Shown here: one piece after another, positions 11,095 to 22,404 of the stretch
Layout: each line of letters starts with the position of its first letter
Position numbering within the stretch: the first letter of the stretch is position 1
Assembly (NCBI GenBank): GCA_028274465.1
Contig: CM051457.1
Coordinates: forward strand, 107,941,982-108,005,981
Reading direction: 5' to 3'
DNA: 64,000 nt
From: Plantago ovata
Lineage: Eukaryota > Streptophyta > Magnoliopsida > Lamiales > Plantaginaceae
Translations under genes and position numbers: made by a program
Notes under the pieces: model-generated
Told to the model about the DNA's origin: nothing
Database searches by the model: none
Seen by the model: only the letters and a program-made list of their open reading frames with translations

Positions 11095-11210
11095 GAAGCG
11101 TAGCTCAGCTGGTAAGCTGCTTCACTTCCAACCTATTCGGGGATTCGAGTCATCACGAACGTAAATGGGGAACCATTATTGATTCTAGCTTTGGAAAAAA
11201 AAAAAAAACA
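11095..11210 (+). mobile_element. tRNA-derived SINE-like insertion
   Basis: A box A (TAGCTCAGCTGG, an exact match to the pol III consensus) is followed about 35 bases later by a box B-like GGATTCGAGTC, then a short body and an A-run ('ggaaaaaaaaaaaaaaaca') at about 11192-11209. This is the layout of a plant SINE of roughly 115 bp. I did not identify flanking target duplications, so the ends are approximate. Confidence 0.55.
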
Positions 11211-13079
11211 GCGGGCGAGAAACCACTTCTGAAAAACAAAACCGTAGACTTTACACAAAAGAAGAAAAACACGCCACAGACACAAACTCCGAAAACGTGA
11301 AAGGGGAGGACTACAACCAAAAATAAAGTAGACTTTACAACCAAAACAAGCACTACAAATTGTAGTGGAGGAGGACCCTACAAAATACAAAACACAGCAA
11401 AACCAACTTTCTTTTAGAGGGGCCTGAACGAAAAGTTGAATAAAAACTCCACAAATCATCATGAGAGACACAAACAAGGTTGACAGGACGCCAAAAGTGA
11501 CAAAAGCAGAGTCCAGCTCCAAGTGAACTTGATGTACAGACTGCTTTAGCTGCTTCTTTTCCGGTGTGGGTCAACCTGCTGCATCATATGGCATTATCCC
11601 GGTCAAGCTAATCAGTTTTTTTCTCATCAATCACTTAACGAAAAGAAACAAACCTGTAGACTGTACACAAAACAAACAAACCTCCACACAAATTGTGAAA
11701 ATACCAGCCAACTAAAAGAACAAGACAAAAAGGAAGACACGTAATTTTGTGTTAAGACTTGGTAGATTTTACCACAAAATTTTGTGGTAGAAAAAACAAA
11801 ATCTAAAATAAAAATGGAGCAAAAGCATCCAGTCATCCCCTTCTTGTTGCTTTTGCTCCATTTTTAGTTTATGAATTATGACTTAAGACTTGTTTAGTTT
11901 TAAGATTAAAATTACTGTTTTTGGTTAGTCACTTCGTTAATCTCATGTACTAATGTTATCGGATTTGTTGATATTACGTACTAATGCTGGATTTTAGTCT
12001 ATGACATTTGACTTGTGTACTCGTACGCGTTGTGTTTATTGTTTTGTGACATGCTAAGAAAACCGATGCATCAAAAAATTATTCCGGAGGACGCCAACAC
12101 TGCTGTATATCCGGCTGCCTTGAGTATGTCTTTAAACTTGCAAAGCATTTGTGTAGCAAATGTCAGCGCCTCATAGCCCTTCCCTTCATGCAGTATCTGT
12201 TCCGATTTGACCAAACGTTCCAGCAATAAAACCAGAAAACTGTTCCAGTTCTGCCACCCGACCAATCTGCCATATTTGCGGATACAGATCAGTTGTCCTC
12301 CCTGTTCCAGTTCTGCCGTACCCTAACATCACTTGCAGTATTATATCATGAGATAGTGATGTTATCCCCTTAGAGCAAGATCCTGCCGAGCTACTTCCTA
12401 GTGTTCTTCTGAGATCCTTCTGCTCTGTAGGAACCTGAAGATCAGGATGACGGTTGGGTCATGATACGCTGGACCTTGGTGCTCGCCATAGCTCAATTTG
12501 GGGGTTTATGAGAACGCTCTAGAATCAGAAAAATGATACTTCTACAATTATAAATATCAACGAAGCAAGTACATCCAATTCACCATTCCTACATACAGCT
12601 AGGATCCAAAATAACCCTGACAGCCAGAAATCCAAACACCCTAATCAGATCTCTTAAAACTAAACTTCGAATATATATGACCGAATAACAGATATATATG
12701 GCACTACGTACATTACACTTCACTGCACCATCGTATCACTGAATAACAGTTTTCAAGATAAAATTCGCACTATTTATGTTAGTTCAGTCATGGAATATAA
12801 TTTGGAGCAGTGCACAAATATACTCAGAATAAAGAAATGGTGAAATACATAGTTCATATTGAGTACAAATTTCAACTGTTAAAATGAATCGCAGCGGTCT
12901 ATATTCAATGGCATTCGGCATTCCATAGCAGAGTGGCATTCTAAATCTGAGCAAATACAAACCAATACGACAATAAAAATGAATACAGAGGATCGTAAAA
13001 GATTCATGACCTGATGATCAGAGCATTTATTCTTGGCAGGAGTATATCTGAACTGACCTGCCAGGGCAAGATGCCTAAG
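11211..13079. other. Intergenic; possible isolated exon near 12071-12265 (minus)
   Basis: 11211-12060 shows only AT-rich sequence, with long minus-strand frames that read as Phe/Cys/Ser-rich and not protein-like. At 12071-12265 the minus strand encodes a plausible helical peptide (HEGKGYEALTFATQ, then CKFKDILKAAGYTA) without identifiable start, splice partners or family. It may be an orphan exon. I see nothing in 12380-13079. Confidence 0.25.
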
Positions 13080-14534
13080 TTAAGACTTCCGGGAGTCTGC
13101 AGCAGCAATTTCGAGTTTGATTTCCCTTTTGCGATTCTTCTTTTGTTCTTCCACAATATCATTTGCACATACAACTGCATTTTCACTCACACGTTCCAAG
13201 GACATCATCTCCAGGCTTTTACCAAGTGTAGTTGGAATTTCTGAGAGTTTCTCACAGTTATTAATGTAAAGAAATCGCAGTTTGGGGAAATGATCATTGC
13301 TGGCCGTCCAACGCTCAAGGTCACCTGCCCTTTCAATGTGCAAGCAAATAAGACGTACGAAGAAACCACTACCAACAGCTTCCCAGGTGCTACCTTGGAA
13401 TGCATTCTCTTTCAGCTTAAGTACTTCAAGCGAATCGATCATTGAGAAAGTGGACATCTTCGCCCATTCCAGACGAGTACCCGTTAGCACTAGAGTTTTG
13501 AGTTTTGGTGGGAAATTACGTGAATCAGGCAATTGCTTCAAAGGATAATCAGCCGCTCCTCCACGAGACACTTCATGCACTAGATTCAACTTAAGGAGAG
13601 AATCCAACTCCCCAAGGCATATGGAGTCTCCAAGGATTCTCAAGTCACCTTGAATTCCTAATGTAACTAGGCTTTTTGCTTTTCTGCAAACTTCAACAGT
13701 GCAACTCTCGGGCGCCAATCTACAAAGAGTTTGAAGTTCCTCGCCTCCTTTATCATCCCCTTTCGTTTTCATGCTAATTGATGCTTGTGTCTTGACATGC
13801 CTTAGATGCCTCATCTTCAATATATCCCCTTTGAATTCAAGTGTCTCTGAGGCTGTATCCACTATTAGAGTCTGCAGATTCCACAGTTCGTTAACAGCCT
13901 CTGGAAGAACCTTGAGCTCAGTTGCTACGGCCAAAGTAAGATACCTCAAGTGAATGAGTTGCTGCAAAAGCTTGGTGGATAGTTTTGGGAACTTGATATC
14001 TATGGCATCATAAACACGCAACAAGCCGAAGGCATCAGTGATGGATGTAATGTGTATGCATTACTAGAGATGAAATGAGAACAAGAACATTGTTAATTTT
14101 ACCTGTTGGCGTGTCTTCCTTGCATCCTCAACGAGCGTGTCATTTGGATCAGCATCAGAGAACTTAACACTATGAAACTTGTCCATCAGAGGCTTCACTG
14201 TCTCTTGTCTTAGAGCTTTGACCTCTTCTGCCAGGCTGATACCTTTGCTTCTAAAAAGTCTTCTGGCCCAAGTTCTCTTTCCGGCACTTGCCTGTGTGAC
14301 GCAAGTGTCGATGGTGTCCTCGATGTCGTAAACGGCCTCCCTGATCTCCCTCTCGCATTGTTGGAAGATTTCGTCCTTCTTGTACTTCTTAGATGCTTTC
14401 TCCAGAATGGCTTTGAAAGTCGCAAGTTCGGCATTAAGCTGCTCAAGCTCATGCTTGGCGCCTCCTATCAGTTTGACTTGATACTCTATCAACTGTTTCA
14501 AATTTTCCAGTAGAAATCCAACACTAGCATCCAT
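13080..14534 (-). pseudogene. NLR pseudogene: coiled-coil plus LRR, NB-ARC missing
   Basis: The first part (14534 down to about 14103) encodes an Rx-type coiled-coil starting MDASVGFLLENLKQLIE, with the EDVID-like stretch AVYDIEDTIDTCV. It ends RKTRQQ at a consensus donor (CAG/GTAAAA). After about 60 bases a second open stretch (about 14040-13080) begins AFGLLRVYDAIDIKFP and continues as LRRs to SRKS and a stop. All of the NB-ARC (P-loop, kinase-2, GLPL, MHD; normally about 330 residues) is absent. An in-frame TAA directly follows the likely acceptor (TCTCTAG), so the two halves do not join cleanly. It is a deletion derivative of a second NLR, of a different subfamily from 7070-9907. A short CC-only protein could still be made from the first part. 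Confidence 0.8.
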
Positions 14535-15350
14535 TTTTTTTGCAACTGATTGGATTTCTTGTAAGTTCCCTTTTTTGATCTAGACTCGAGAGAGAGAGAG
14601 AGATGCTAATAATTTGGTGTGGTGTGTAATGTGAATAGTTAAAAAATTGATCTCAGCGACAGAATTTTATATTTACATAAGTTTACCTTATAACAAACAT
14701 TTTATGGTCCTCTTTTAATATTCCAGATTAAAACCTTAAGGTCTTCTCAACATTATATGGTCGTCTTTTAGTTTACAAGTCTTGTCTATTATATTTGGCT
14801 ATGAATTCATCACTGGTGTGAGGAGTAGTTAGAGAAGTAAACCTTATATAGAGATTAATTTTGTCAATTATTCATGTTAGTTAGGTGTGACATGGAACAA
14901 TTAATTAGCGCTAAACATTGTTAATTAGTGGATCTGTAATATTAATCCAATAATACAACACTGTTCTATCGACTTTGCTGAATCACTGGGTTCCTTACTG
15001 AGTCAACAATATGCTTGCTTAACTTATTGCATGTTAAGTTTATAAGTCTTAGTCTATTATGTTTGTCTATAATTTATTCATTGGGTTATTACTTGTAGAC
15101 TATATGGGTTGTTAAGAAACTTTTACTAAGGTCCTTGATAGTGAACTTGGAGAGTTTTTGATTTGGAGTTGCTCTAGCATTTCTATTAGTTTATTACTTA
15201 GGGTGAAAGCTACAGTAACTTTTTTTCCTGTCAATAGAAAACAAATCAAAAACATATTCTCGAAGGAAAAAAAATGGTTTTGCCTCCCTGGTTCACATAA
15301 GCAACCAATTAGACTGCCACTTACCATTTTTGGTTGGTGATTTCACAAGA
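14535..15350. other. Upstream region of the NLR pseudogene; no gene
   Basis: It contains a (GA)n run at about 14588-14603 just upstream of the coiled-coil start, as is common in plant 5' leaders. The rest is AT-rich. From about 15270 the sequence is homologous to 1160 onward (duplicated exon block). Confidence 0.5.
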
Positions 15351-15723
15351 CAAACCGAACAACAGAGGAAAATTTCTAAACTGTATACATACCTTCACAG
15401 AAGATGCTACTGCAACTGACTTTAATAATCAGGTTGGAGATAAAGATCAACGTGCGGATGGCACCAATTCTGAATGCAAGAATCAGTGAACTGCAAAGAT
15501 TGCTGTTATCAATCTCAACTGAATTTCCTCAGCTAAAATCATATAGTTCAACATATTTTAGGACAATGACCATGAAAAGAATCTCCAAGAGTACCTTCTC
15601 TCAGGAGACGAACAGACAAAAGCGTTATCAATCCTTAAGATCATCATACAACAAAATAGCATCCAAGCTTTGCTACAAAATCCTGTTCTAAGAGTGAAAA
15701 TCAAGGCAATAGAAGACCACTGA
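15351..15723 (+). pseudogene. Last two exons of the unidentified gene, copy 2
   Basis: Homologous to 1255-1629. The first exon is at about 15350-15486 and the last exon at 15562-15723 ends in TGA, giving the same C-terminus (VLRVKIKAIEDH). The acceptor before the first exon has changed: copy 1 has 'cacag/G' whereas copy 2 has 'cacaaG', so the natural AG is lost and splicing at the next AG would shift the frame. This marks copy 2 as decayed. The flanks are shared from about 15270 to 15770. Confidence 0.55.
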
Positions 15724-16140
15724 GTTTACTTTCTCGTTTGTTTCTAGGTACTCTTTTCTTTTATATATGAAACCACTGATGTTATTCGGCATTATCAAAA
15801 ATACAGATCAACAAATTAAATATCCCGTGAGAGATATATTTTCATACTCAGACTTCTGAGGAATACCAGAGAACCAACTAACAAATAACAACATTTCCAG
15901 AGAGTCTCAGACTCAGAGCATCTAGCAAGATTTAAAAACGAAAGAGAAAAAAGAGAATGTTACATTCTGGTACCTGGAGGCTGGACTTGTGTATGTAACA
16001 GTATTGATCCATCTTTGTACTTCAATCAAGAAAATGAAAATCAAATTCTAAGAGGGACTTGTGACATGCATGAATTCCATAAATCCTTGCCCCTCTAAAA
16101 AAGTATTGTAAGTAACATGAATTCATGTAACATGGTGGTG
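15724..16140. other. No gene seen
   Basis: Plain AT-rich intergenic sequence between the duplicated exon block and the PPR pseudogene. The first 45 bases still match 1630-1675. Confidence 0.4.
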
Positions 16141-16159
16141 TAGCTAGATGTATCGTTAC

Positions 16160-17098
16160 GTAACTCTACATGAGGAACTTCATGAAAAGCCTCCAAGCTT
16201 CCTCAACATCACCCTTCTTGCAATATCCATTTATCAAACTATTGTAGGTTTAATACCAGAATCCAAAACTACATTGTACATATGCATTGCTTTCTCCATC
16301 TCTCCTAGCAAACAATACCCATCAATTAACGCACTATATGTAATGATATTGGGACGCTTCTTTGCCTCATAAGTCATAAATTCCAAAAACTCCTCTGCTT
16401 GTCTTACACGTCCTTCCTTGCAAAAGGCATCTATCAACATATTATAAGTAACAACGTCAGGAAGGACTCCACGAGTGAACATATTGCTTAAGAAGCCTTT
16501 CGCTTCATTCCATCTGCCGAAATTACATAAGCGTTGAATAACTGAATTATAAGTGAAAACATCCGGGGAAGTAACTTCGCCTGCAGCCATCTTGGAAAAT
16601 ACATTGAGAGCATCATCAACCATTCCATCTTTACACAAACTATCAACAACTGTATTATACGATATAACATCCGGTCTGCAAGGCCCTTTCTCCAAGAGGT
16701 CAAGTAAATTAAGTGCCTTGTGAGTATACCCTGCTTTGCATAAGCCACCGATGACAATGCCAGATGTAACTTGAGTAGGTTCACATAGCTTCTCTCTCGA
16801 CAACTTCTCAAATAATAAGGGCATTGATGGTGTAAATATCAGGTACAAAACCAAGATCAACACGATGGAGAAGACAATAGCAGTTAACTACAATATTCAA
16901 AGTGTATTCATTTTAAGGGAGAGCCGTGTGACGCATTTCGTCAAACAGATGGAGCGCAACAGGGTAATCTTTAATTTTAACAACCAAATTCAACAATTTG
17001 TTGAATGAAAGAACAGAATGATAAGGCTGATGTGAAGAAGATGATGCTGTGAGGTTGAAATGCAGAACTGTTCTTAAGACTGACAATTCGGCCACCAT
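16160..17098 (-). pseudogene. P-class PPR pseudogene (Rf-like)
   Basis: Reading from 17098 down, the N-terminus is MVAELSVLRTVLHF, then NKLLNLVVKIKDYPVALHLF. The frame then breaks, with several stops between 16915 and 16860. From about 16815 to 16234 there are five consecutive 35-residue PPR motifs (for example PDVISYNTVVDSLCKDGMVDDALNVF and PDVVTYNMLIDAFCKEGRV). A further frameshift near 16240 separates the last repeat (SLINGYCKKGDVEEAWRLF), and a stop follows at about 16163. Such proteins stabilise or process mitochondrial transcripts. Internal deletions make this a relic. The N-terminal piece is duplicated at position 1-140. Confidence 0.8.
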
Positions 17099-17350
17099 TG
17101 AAGAAACGGAAGTGCATGTATGTGGAGGATAAGGTCATGAGGACTTAACTTGGAGGGGATAATTAATCAGAACTTGATAGCATTTCAATTTTGGGGAAAA
17201 TTTCTATCAAGCCCATAATATGGTGATAATTTTTTTTTTATTTTTTTTTTAAACCCAACCAAAACTTCATTACTTAAACGAGAGGAAGTAGAACTTGGTG
17301 GTGTACCCGGGTCTTCCGAACCCTAGGCGCCAATTACACAGGTCATTCTG

Positions 17351-17808
17351 TCTCAAGAGAAGAAGCAGAATGAACAAGCAGCAGCAACAGAGGAAGAAGA
17401 AGAACTACGGCGCACTAGTCTGGATCAACAAAATAAAAGAGCGTCCGAACTAAAGACAAACAAGAACGGACTAGAGCGTGAGGCGCACCAAACTAAGCCA
17501 AAGGAAGAGGAACGGCGTCGTTCTGTACACTTTACTACATACAATGAACCTAGGGTCCATACTTGCAGGGCAAACCGGAGAATCTTTGTAAAACGAGATA
17601 AAATCAGCTAAATTGATGAGTTGTATTTCTCCATACAGAATTGGTTAGGATAGTGACGTATTGTTACCTCAAGTTTGTTAGATAGATACAGGTAGATTTG
17701 TAGTATAAATAGCAGTACTATTTCCATTCTTTGTACTCATCATTTTTCTCATTAATGAAGAAATAGAATAATTTCTATACTTTGCAATGATTTCTGCGTA
17801 CTTTGAAA
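17351..17808 (+). repeat. 5' LTR of the Copia element
   Basis: 458 bp, starting TCTCAAGAG and ending CTTTGAAA, directly followed by the primer-binding site. It contains a TATA-like 'agtataaatagc' near 17700-17711, with the promoter and transcription start expected just downstream. It pairs with 48955-49418. Confidence 0.85.
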
Positions 17809-18069
17809 TGGTACCGGAGCTCAGGTTCTAATCTGAAGCTTTTCTGGTTACTAGTTAGGACAAGGAATAGCATACTTTGTTCTTTCTTATTTTCTGTTTT
17901 TTCTCTTCAAGCTTCCGCATAAATCAATCAATCTCTGATATTATCCATCAGATGTTATTATCATCATCTATCATATTCAACGCTGTTGTTATCAGCATAC
18001 ATATTCAAATCTCAGTTGTTGTTATCAGCTTCAATCACTGTTCTATTGCTTTTCTTTATTACTGTTGTT

Positions 18070-18498
18070 TTCAATTGATTAACATAGCACGTGCTTTACT
18101 CTTTCAAGCAAATTTACCATTGAAGTTTTGGGGTGATGCAGTTCTTACTGCAACTTACCTAGTTAATCGTATTCCTTCTGTTGTCATTCAAAATCAAACA
18201 CCTTATGAACGAGTATTCAATCAAAAACCTGATTATTCACATATTCGAACATTTGGTTGCCTAGCTTATGGAGCATCTATTAAAGAACTCAGACATAAGT
18301 TTAGTTCTCGAGCTAGAAAATCCATTTTTATTAAATATCCATCACAAATTAAAGGGTACAAGCTCTTTGATATGGAAAAGAAAGAAACATTCATCTCTCG
18401 AGATGTTGTGTTTTATGAACAAGAATTTCCCTTCAGAACAACACTCACTGAGCACTTAGTACCCGCCAATGCAGCAACTCATAATGACACTCTCTTTG
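18070..18498 (+). pseudogene. Copia integrase C-terminal fragment
   Basis: The open frame gives the well-known end of a Copia integrase core and its C-terminal domain: ARALLFQANLPLKFWGDAV, then TATYLVNRIPS, TPYERVFNQKPDYSH and RTFGCLAY. It then continues into the region before RT. Everything upstream (gag, CCHC, protease, integrase catalytic core) is missing: the leader at 17821-18070 runs directly into this segment. The frame continues across the solo-LTR insertion site at 18498. Confidence 0.85.
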
Positions 18499-19946
18499 TG
18501 TTGGTCCCTTTAAACAACAAGAAAAGACTGGGGGGGTGAATAGTATTTTAAAACTTTCGTCGTTTAAAAACTTTCTCAGCAAGTGCTTATTACTTTTCAG
18601 TAATGAGTTTGCTGGTACTTAACTTTCTCAGCAAGTACTTGTTAATTTTTAGTAACGAGTTTACTGGTACTTTAAAAACAGAGTGCGGAAGTCTTTATAC
18701 AATAAGTGCTTTTCAGAGAGTGCTAGTTTCAGCAAGTGAGCAGAGTGGCAGTGTACAATAAGTAAAGCTTGCTGAAAACTAAATGCGGTAAAGTAAATCA
18801 CACAAACACTTTTATAGCGGTATCTGAGAGTGGCGTAATCTCTCAACTAATCCACTTTGTCCTTTCTAGGACTGAATCCACTAAGATAAGATTGAGGTTC
18901 CTTACAAATCCTATCTATAATGATTCTTCAGAAACCAAAGCACACTTGCTTCGTTTCCAACCTAACTAGAGAACTGAATTTCACGCCTGAAAAAAGGGTG
19001 TTTATCAGTTAGAGAGGTTTGGGATGAGATGACTTGAGTATAACTTTTTCAGCTATAACAAGTTATCTAAAGAAACACAACTTGTAATACTTTTCAGTAA
19101 GCAAGTTAAGTTGTTTCTGGTGTCAATACTTGTTCTTGTTCAAAAGAAAGAACACTAAGCTAATTTCTTAGCCGTGAATGTTCTACTTCTTCACAAGTAG
19201 CTTTTGTTTCAAGCTTAAGTCTTGGAACGGATCAATAGGCAGTAAAGAGTATGGAAGATTGAGTGTTTAAGCACAAGTGAGAGTTTGATCACGTTGTTGA
19301 CACACTTCAACTCTTTGCCGGATGACCTCTATTTATAGTGAATCAAGGGAGCCGTTTGAATTTCAAATTCTAAGTCTTTGCACCTTAAGATGTCACTATC
19401 TTGCTTTTTTACTTTCAGCAGCGTCCTTCATTTGTCTTCTAGTCTTCATGTTCTTCGCGTGCCTACTTTGCATTTAATGTTCATTTGAATCGAATTCAAA
19501 TGTGAATATTGGAGCCAAAATGCAAGTACTTTCAGCAAGGAGGTCACATATGTTTTTCAGCAAGTGGTCAGTCTCAGTTTCAGCAAGCACAACCTACTCT
19601 GTCATATAGATTTTCCCTTATGCGAGTTGTTGCTGAAAATCTCACTTTCTGAGCAACATGTACCTTTGTAGATACCTTTCTCAGAATTCTTCTTAAGTCT
19701 TCAGTATTCGAATCTTCAAGTTTCTGAGCGGTTCTAGTGCTTCAATAGTTCATTTGTAAAAACAAAGTACATCATCAGCAAACTAAAGCACCTAACTAGT
19801 ACCTATACACTAAGTCTTCAGCAAACGTTCCTCTTTTACAATGTCCTTAAAATTCTAAATTTCTATGGACCTTAAGAGTACTAGTTACTAGACTTTACTT
19901 AATTTAGCATGGTTAATTGCTCATCAAAATTACAAGTTTCCTAACA
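18499..19946 (+). mobile_element. SIRE-like solo LTR inserted in the Copia element
   Basis: 1448 bp, beginning TGTTGGTCCC and ending CCTAACA, flanked by the 5-bp duplication CTTTG (18494-18498 and 19947-19951). Removing it restores a continuous Copia reading frame (DTLFVLPSS). The G-run followed by TGAATAG near the 5' end is typical of SIRE/Maximus-group LTRs (by recall). Internally it carries repeated 'ttctcagcaagt'-type words. No coding sequence and no second LTR, so LTR-LTR recombination has removed the rest. Confidence 0.85.
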
Positions 19947-19951
19947 CTTTG

Positions 19952-20649
19952 TTCTTCCTAGCTCACCACAACAACCTACTGATTCTTCATCTAAGTCACA
20001 TGGGAATTCTTCTGGTTTTATTGAAAGAAATTATGCAGAGAACATTGTCACAAGTTCTCATGACATCTCTGAGCCAGCATCCCCACCAACAAGAGTTGAT
20101 CCTCAATCTGGCTCCCAAAATTTTCAATCACCTTCAACCAGTTCTTCATCTTCTCCAGATAATTCTTCACCTGTTTCTAATTCTGAAGACATTTCAGGTA
20201 CTCTGGACTTCTCTGCTTACCAAGAACAACCTGAAGTTGTTACAGACATTAGAAAGTCTACTAGAGTAAAGCAAAGGAAAAAATTTCTTCAGATTTCCAT
20301 TGTGAAGAACTGAAGAAGAAAACAAGACAATCACATTCTACACAAGGCACAACTCATCCTCTCTCTATGTTTTTGTCATATGACAGACTCTCAGAGAGAA
20401 AAAGTTTTTTCTGTGTCCTTGTCCATCCAGGCTGAACCTAAAACTTTCCAAGAAGCAGTTCAACATCCACATTGGAGAAAAGCAATTTAATAGGAACATT
20501 ATGCTATGCATCTCAATAAAACTTGGAGTATCACTGATCTTCATGCAGGTCACACTGCAGTTGGTTGCAGATATGTCTTTAAAACCAAGTTGAAGTCAGA
20601 TGGTGGTATAGACAAGCACAAGGCACACTTGGTAGCACAAGGATTCACT
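19952..20649 (+). pseudogene. Copia linker and start of reverse transcriptase
   Basis: Ser/Pro-rich linker followed by the conserved start of the Copia RT: AEPKTFQEAVQHPHWRKAI, then HLNKTWSITDL and the VFKTKLKSDG and VAQGFT motifs. A frameshift occurs near 20286, and two adjacent stop codons (TAA TAG) lie near 20488. The frame is then cut at 20649 by the CACTA insertion and resumes at 47641 with QQHDLDYSETFSPVAKLTT. Confidence 0.85.
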
Positions 20650-20935
20650 CACTACAATAAAACATGAGAATAGCCTATTCAGGCCCAATCCGTCGCTATC
20701 AGGGCTTAGCGACGGGCCTTCCGTCGCTAAATAGGACGTCGCAAAAAGTGGCGTCGCTAATCCATTTAGCGACGGATCGGGCCTATCCGTCGCTAAGTTT
20801 AGCAACGATCCGTCTCTCAATTGGTCAACGCAAATTGAGCGACGGATAGATTTATCCGTCGCTAAGTACTTGGACACGTGGCACGGCTGACGCTGTTCAT
20901 ACATAGAGACGGATAAACTCATCCGTCGCTATGTT
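20650..20935. repeat. CACTA left terminal and subterminal repeat region
   Basis: After the CACTACAA terminus about a dozen copies of TAGCGACGG/CCGTCGCTA or the variant AGAGACGGAT occur in both orientations. They often form short palindromes (TAGCGACGG...CCGTCGCTA). They match the right-end words at 47437-47615. Confidence 0.85.
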
Positions 20936-21032
20936 TAAAAAAAAATTAATTTCTTTTAATTTCTATAATTCACCTACAATATAATAAAATTATTAATAGG
21001 GTTCTTATTAATATATATATTCAGTACAATGA

Positions 21033-21102
21033 GGGGTGATGCGAGAATCGAACTCGCAACCTCTCGCATTTAGCGAGAATCATACCACTAGACCAAACAC
21101 CC
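21033..21102 (-). pseudogene. tRNA-Pro pseudogene
   Basis: The minus strand begins GGGTGTTTGGTCTAGTGG (an intact box A) and has box B GAGTTCGATTCTCGC. The acceptor stem is GGGTG/CACCC. The anticodon arm keeps the stem CTCGC/GCGAG, but the loop is only five bases (TAAAT) instead of seven. A Pro anticodon (TGG, AGG or CGG) is therefore absent and the molecule cannot decode. Plant tRNA-Pro is the closest by recall. Confidence 0.7.
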
Positions 21103-21119
21103 ATTACATATGAAATGAA

Positions 21120-21620
21120 ATTTTCCGTACAATAGGCAATGTCCCAATCTAACAATACATATGATATGTTTTGTATAATAGGCAATGCCTCAATCTAACA
21201 ATACATATTAAATGTTTCGTACGATAGGTAATGCCTCAATCTAACAATACATGTAACGCCCCAGATTTCAGAAGTTTAAAAGGGTTGAGATCGCTACTCA
21301 TATCATCAAGGTGCACCTTTCTTTTCGGGAATCCACCTAGAAGAACTTCAGAGTTAAGCGTGCTTGCTCTGGAGCAATTCTAGGATGGGTGACCCACTGG
21401 GAAGTTTCCGGTGCGCGCACGAGTGAGGACAAAGTGCGCGGATTAGAACCCGTGTTGGTCTGTGGGGCCAGCATATCACCTCGGAGAGCGCCCATGAGTA
21501 ACCACGCCGGCCAGATTGGTCGGGTCGTTACAATACATGTGAAATATTTCGTACATAGGCAATGCCCCAATCTAACAATACATATGAATGCATAGGCAAT
21601 GCCCCATCTAGCAATACGAA
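21120..21620. repeat. Minisatellite interrupted by a Cassandra solo LTR
   Basis: Four to five copies of a unit of about 55-60 bp containing 'aggcaatgcc' followed by 'caatctaacaatacat' are present. They run from 21120 to 21250 and resume at 21533 after the LTR, showing that the LTR inserted into a pre-existing tandem array. Confidence 0.7.
21252..21532 (+). mobile_element. Cassandra TRIM solo LTR (carries 5S rRNA-like promoter)
   Basis: 281 bp, from TGTAACGCCCC to GTCGTTACA, with the 5-bp duplication ATACA on both sides (21247-21251 and 21533-21537). The middle contains 5S rRNA-like sequence with the internal pol III control region: AGAGTTAAGCGTGCTTG, then CTAGGATGGGTGACC and TGGGAAGTTT. This is the defining feature of Cassandra elements. 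There is no second LTR or primer-binding site, so it is solo. It is not a 5S gene, because the 5' and 3' thirds differ and the element has its own termini and target duplication. Confidence 0.85.
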
Positions 21621-21639
21621 TACTACAAGAACATAATAA

Positions 21640-22400
21640 GATTATTAACAACTAGATCCCACAAAATGACACATGAAACAACTTGAATAAGAAATTACCA
21701 AAATTGACCATATAAAAGGAAGATTAGAAGAAAATATTCCAAATGTGTTACCTCAACAAGTACTTCAGCTTTTGTATTGAACTAGTACATACCCGTGGCG
21801 ATGCCACGGTATGATATAATGCTCAACTTATATAAATTAATAAAAAAAGAATTATTCAATATAAGAGGATAAATAAGTTATCAAATGAATGATATTTTTA
21901 AAGCGCACATAGATGTATCAATGCCACGGTACAATATACTTCTAACTTATAAGATTTCAATAAATAGAAAGGTGATTCGATTGTAAGAGTATAACAAAAA
22001 TTAATAAATCAATAATATTATAAAATATAAAATAAAAGTCAACTACCAAAAACATAGATGTTACAAATGTTAAAAAACGCGATTAGCAAGTTCACCCGAC
22101 AGACCATTATTCGGTGACAGTATTACAGACGATCCAGGTTTTGTTACCGGTCGATCTTATGCATGACCGGTCAATCTTCTGCATGACGTAATAACATAAA
22201 TTGTTTACAAAATAATATTATAATAACAATATATCGAGTAATTCCAATTTTATAACAATTATAATAACCTATAGATATCCAAGTAAAACATACAATACAT
22301 TATAGCTAGTAAATGAATAAATTACACACAAAAAGCCATTTTTTGACATGTCGCGAATTAAGGAGAATTGACACTCGCGAACTAAGTGCAACCGACGAAT
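21640..22400. other. AT-rich CACTA interior, no gene
   Basis: Two loose copies of a segment containing 'tgccacggta' (21800 and 21920). Otherwise I see nothing coding. Confidence 0.4.
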
Positions 22401-22404
22401 TACC

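Noticed and set aside
11133-11836. Cys/Phe-rich minus-strand proteins
   Set aside because: Overlapping frames of equal length in several phases; composition follows an A-rich plus strand.
21252-21532. 5S rRNA gene
   Set aside because: Only the central part is 5S-like; LTR termini and the ATACA duplication identify a Cassandra solo LTR.
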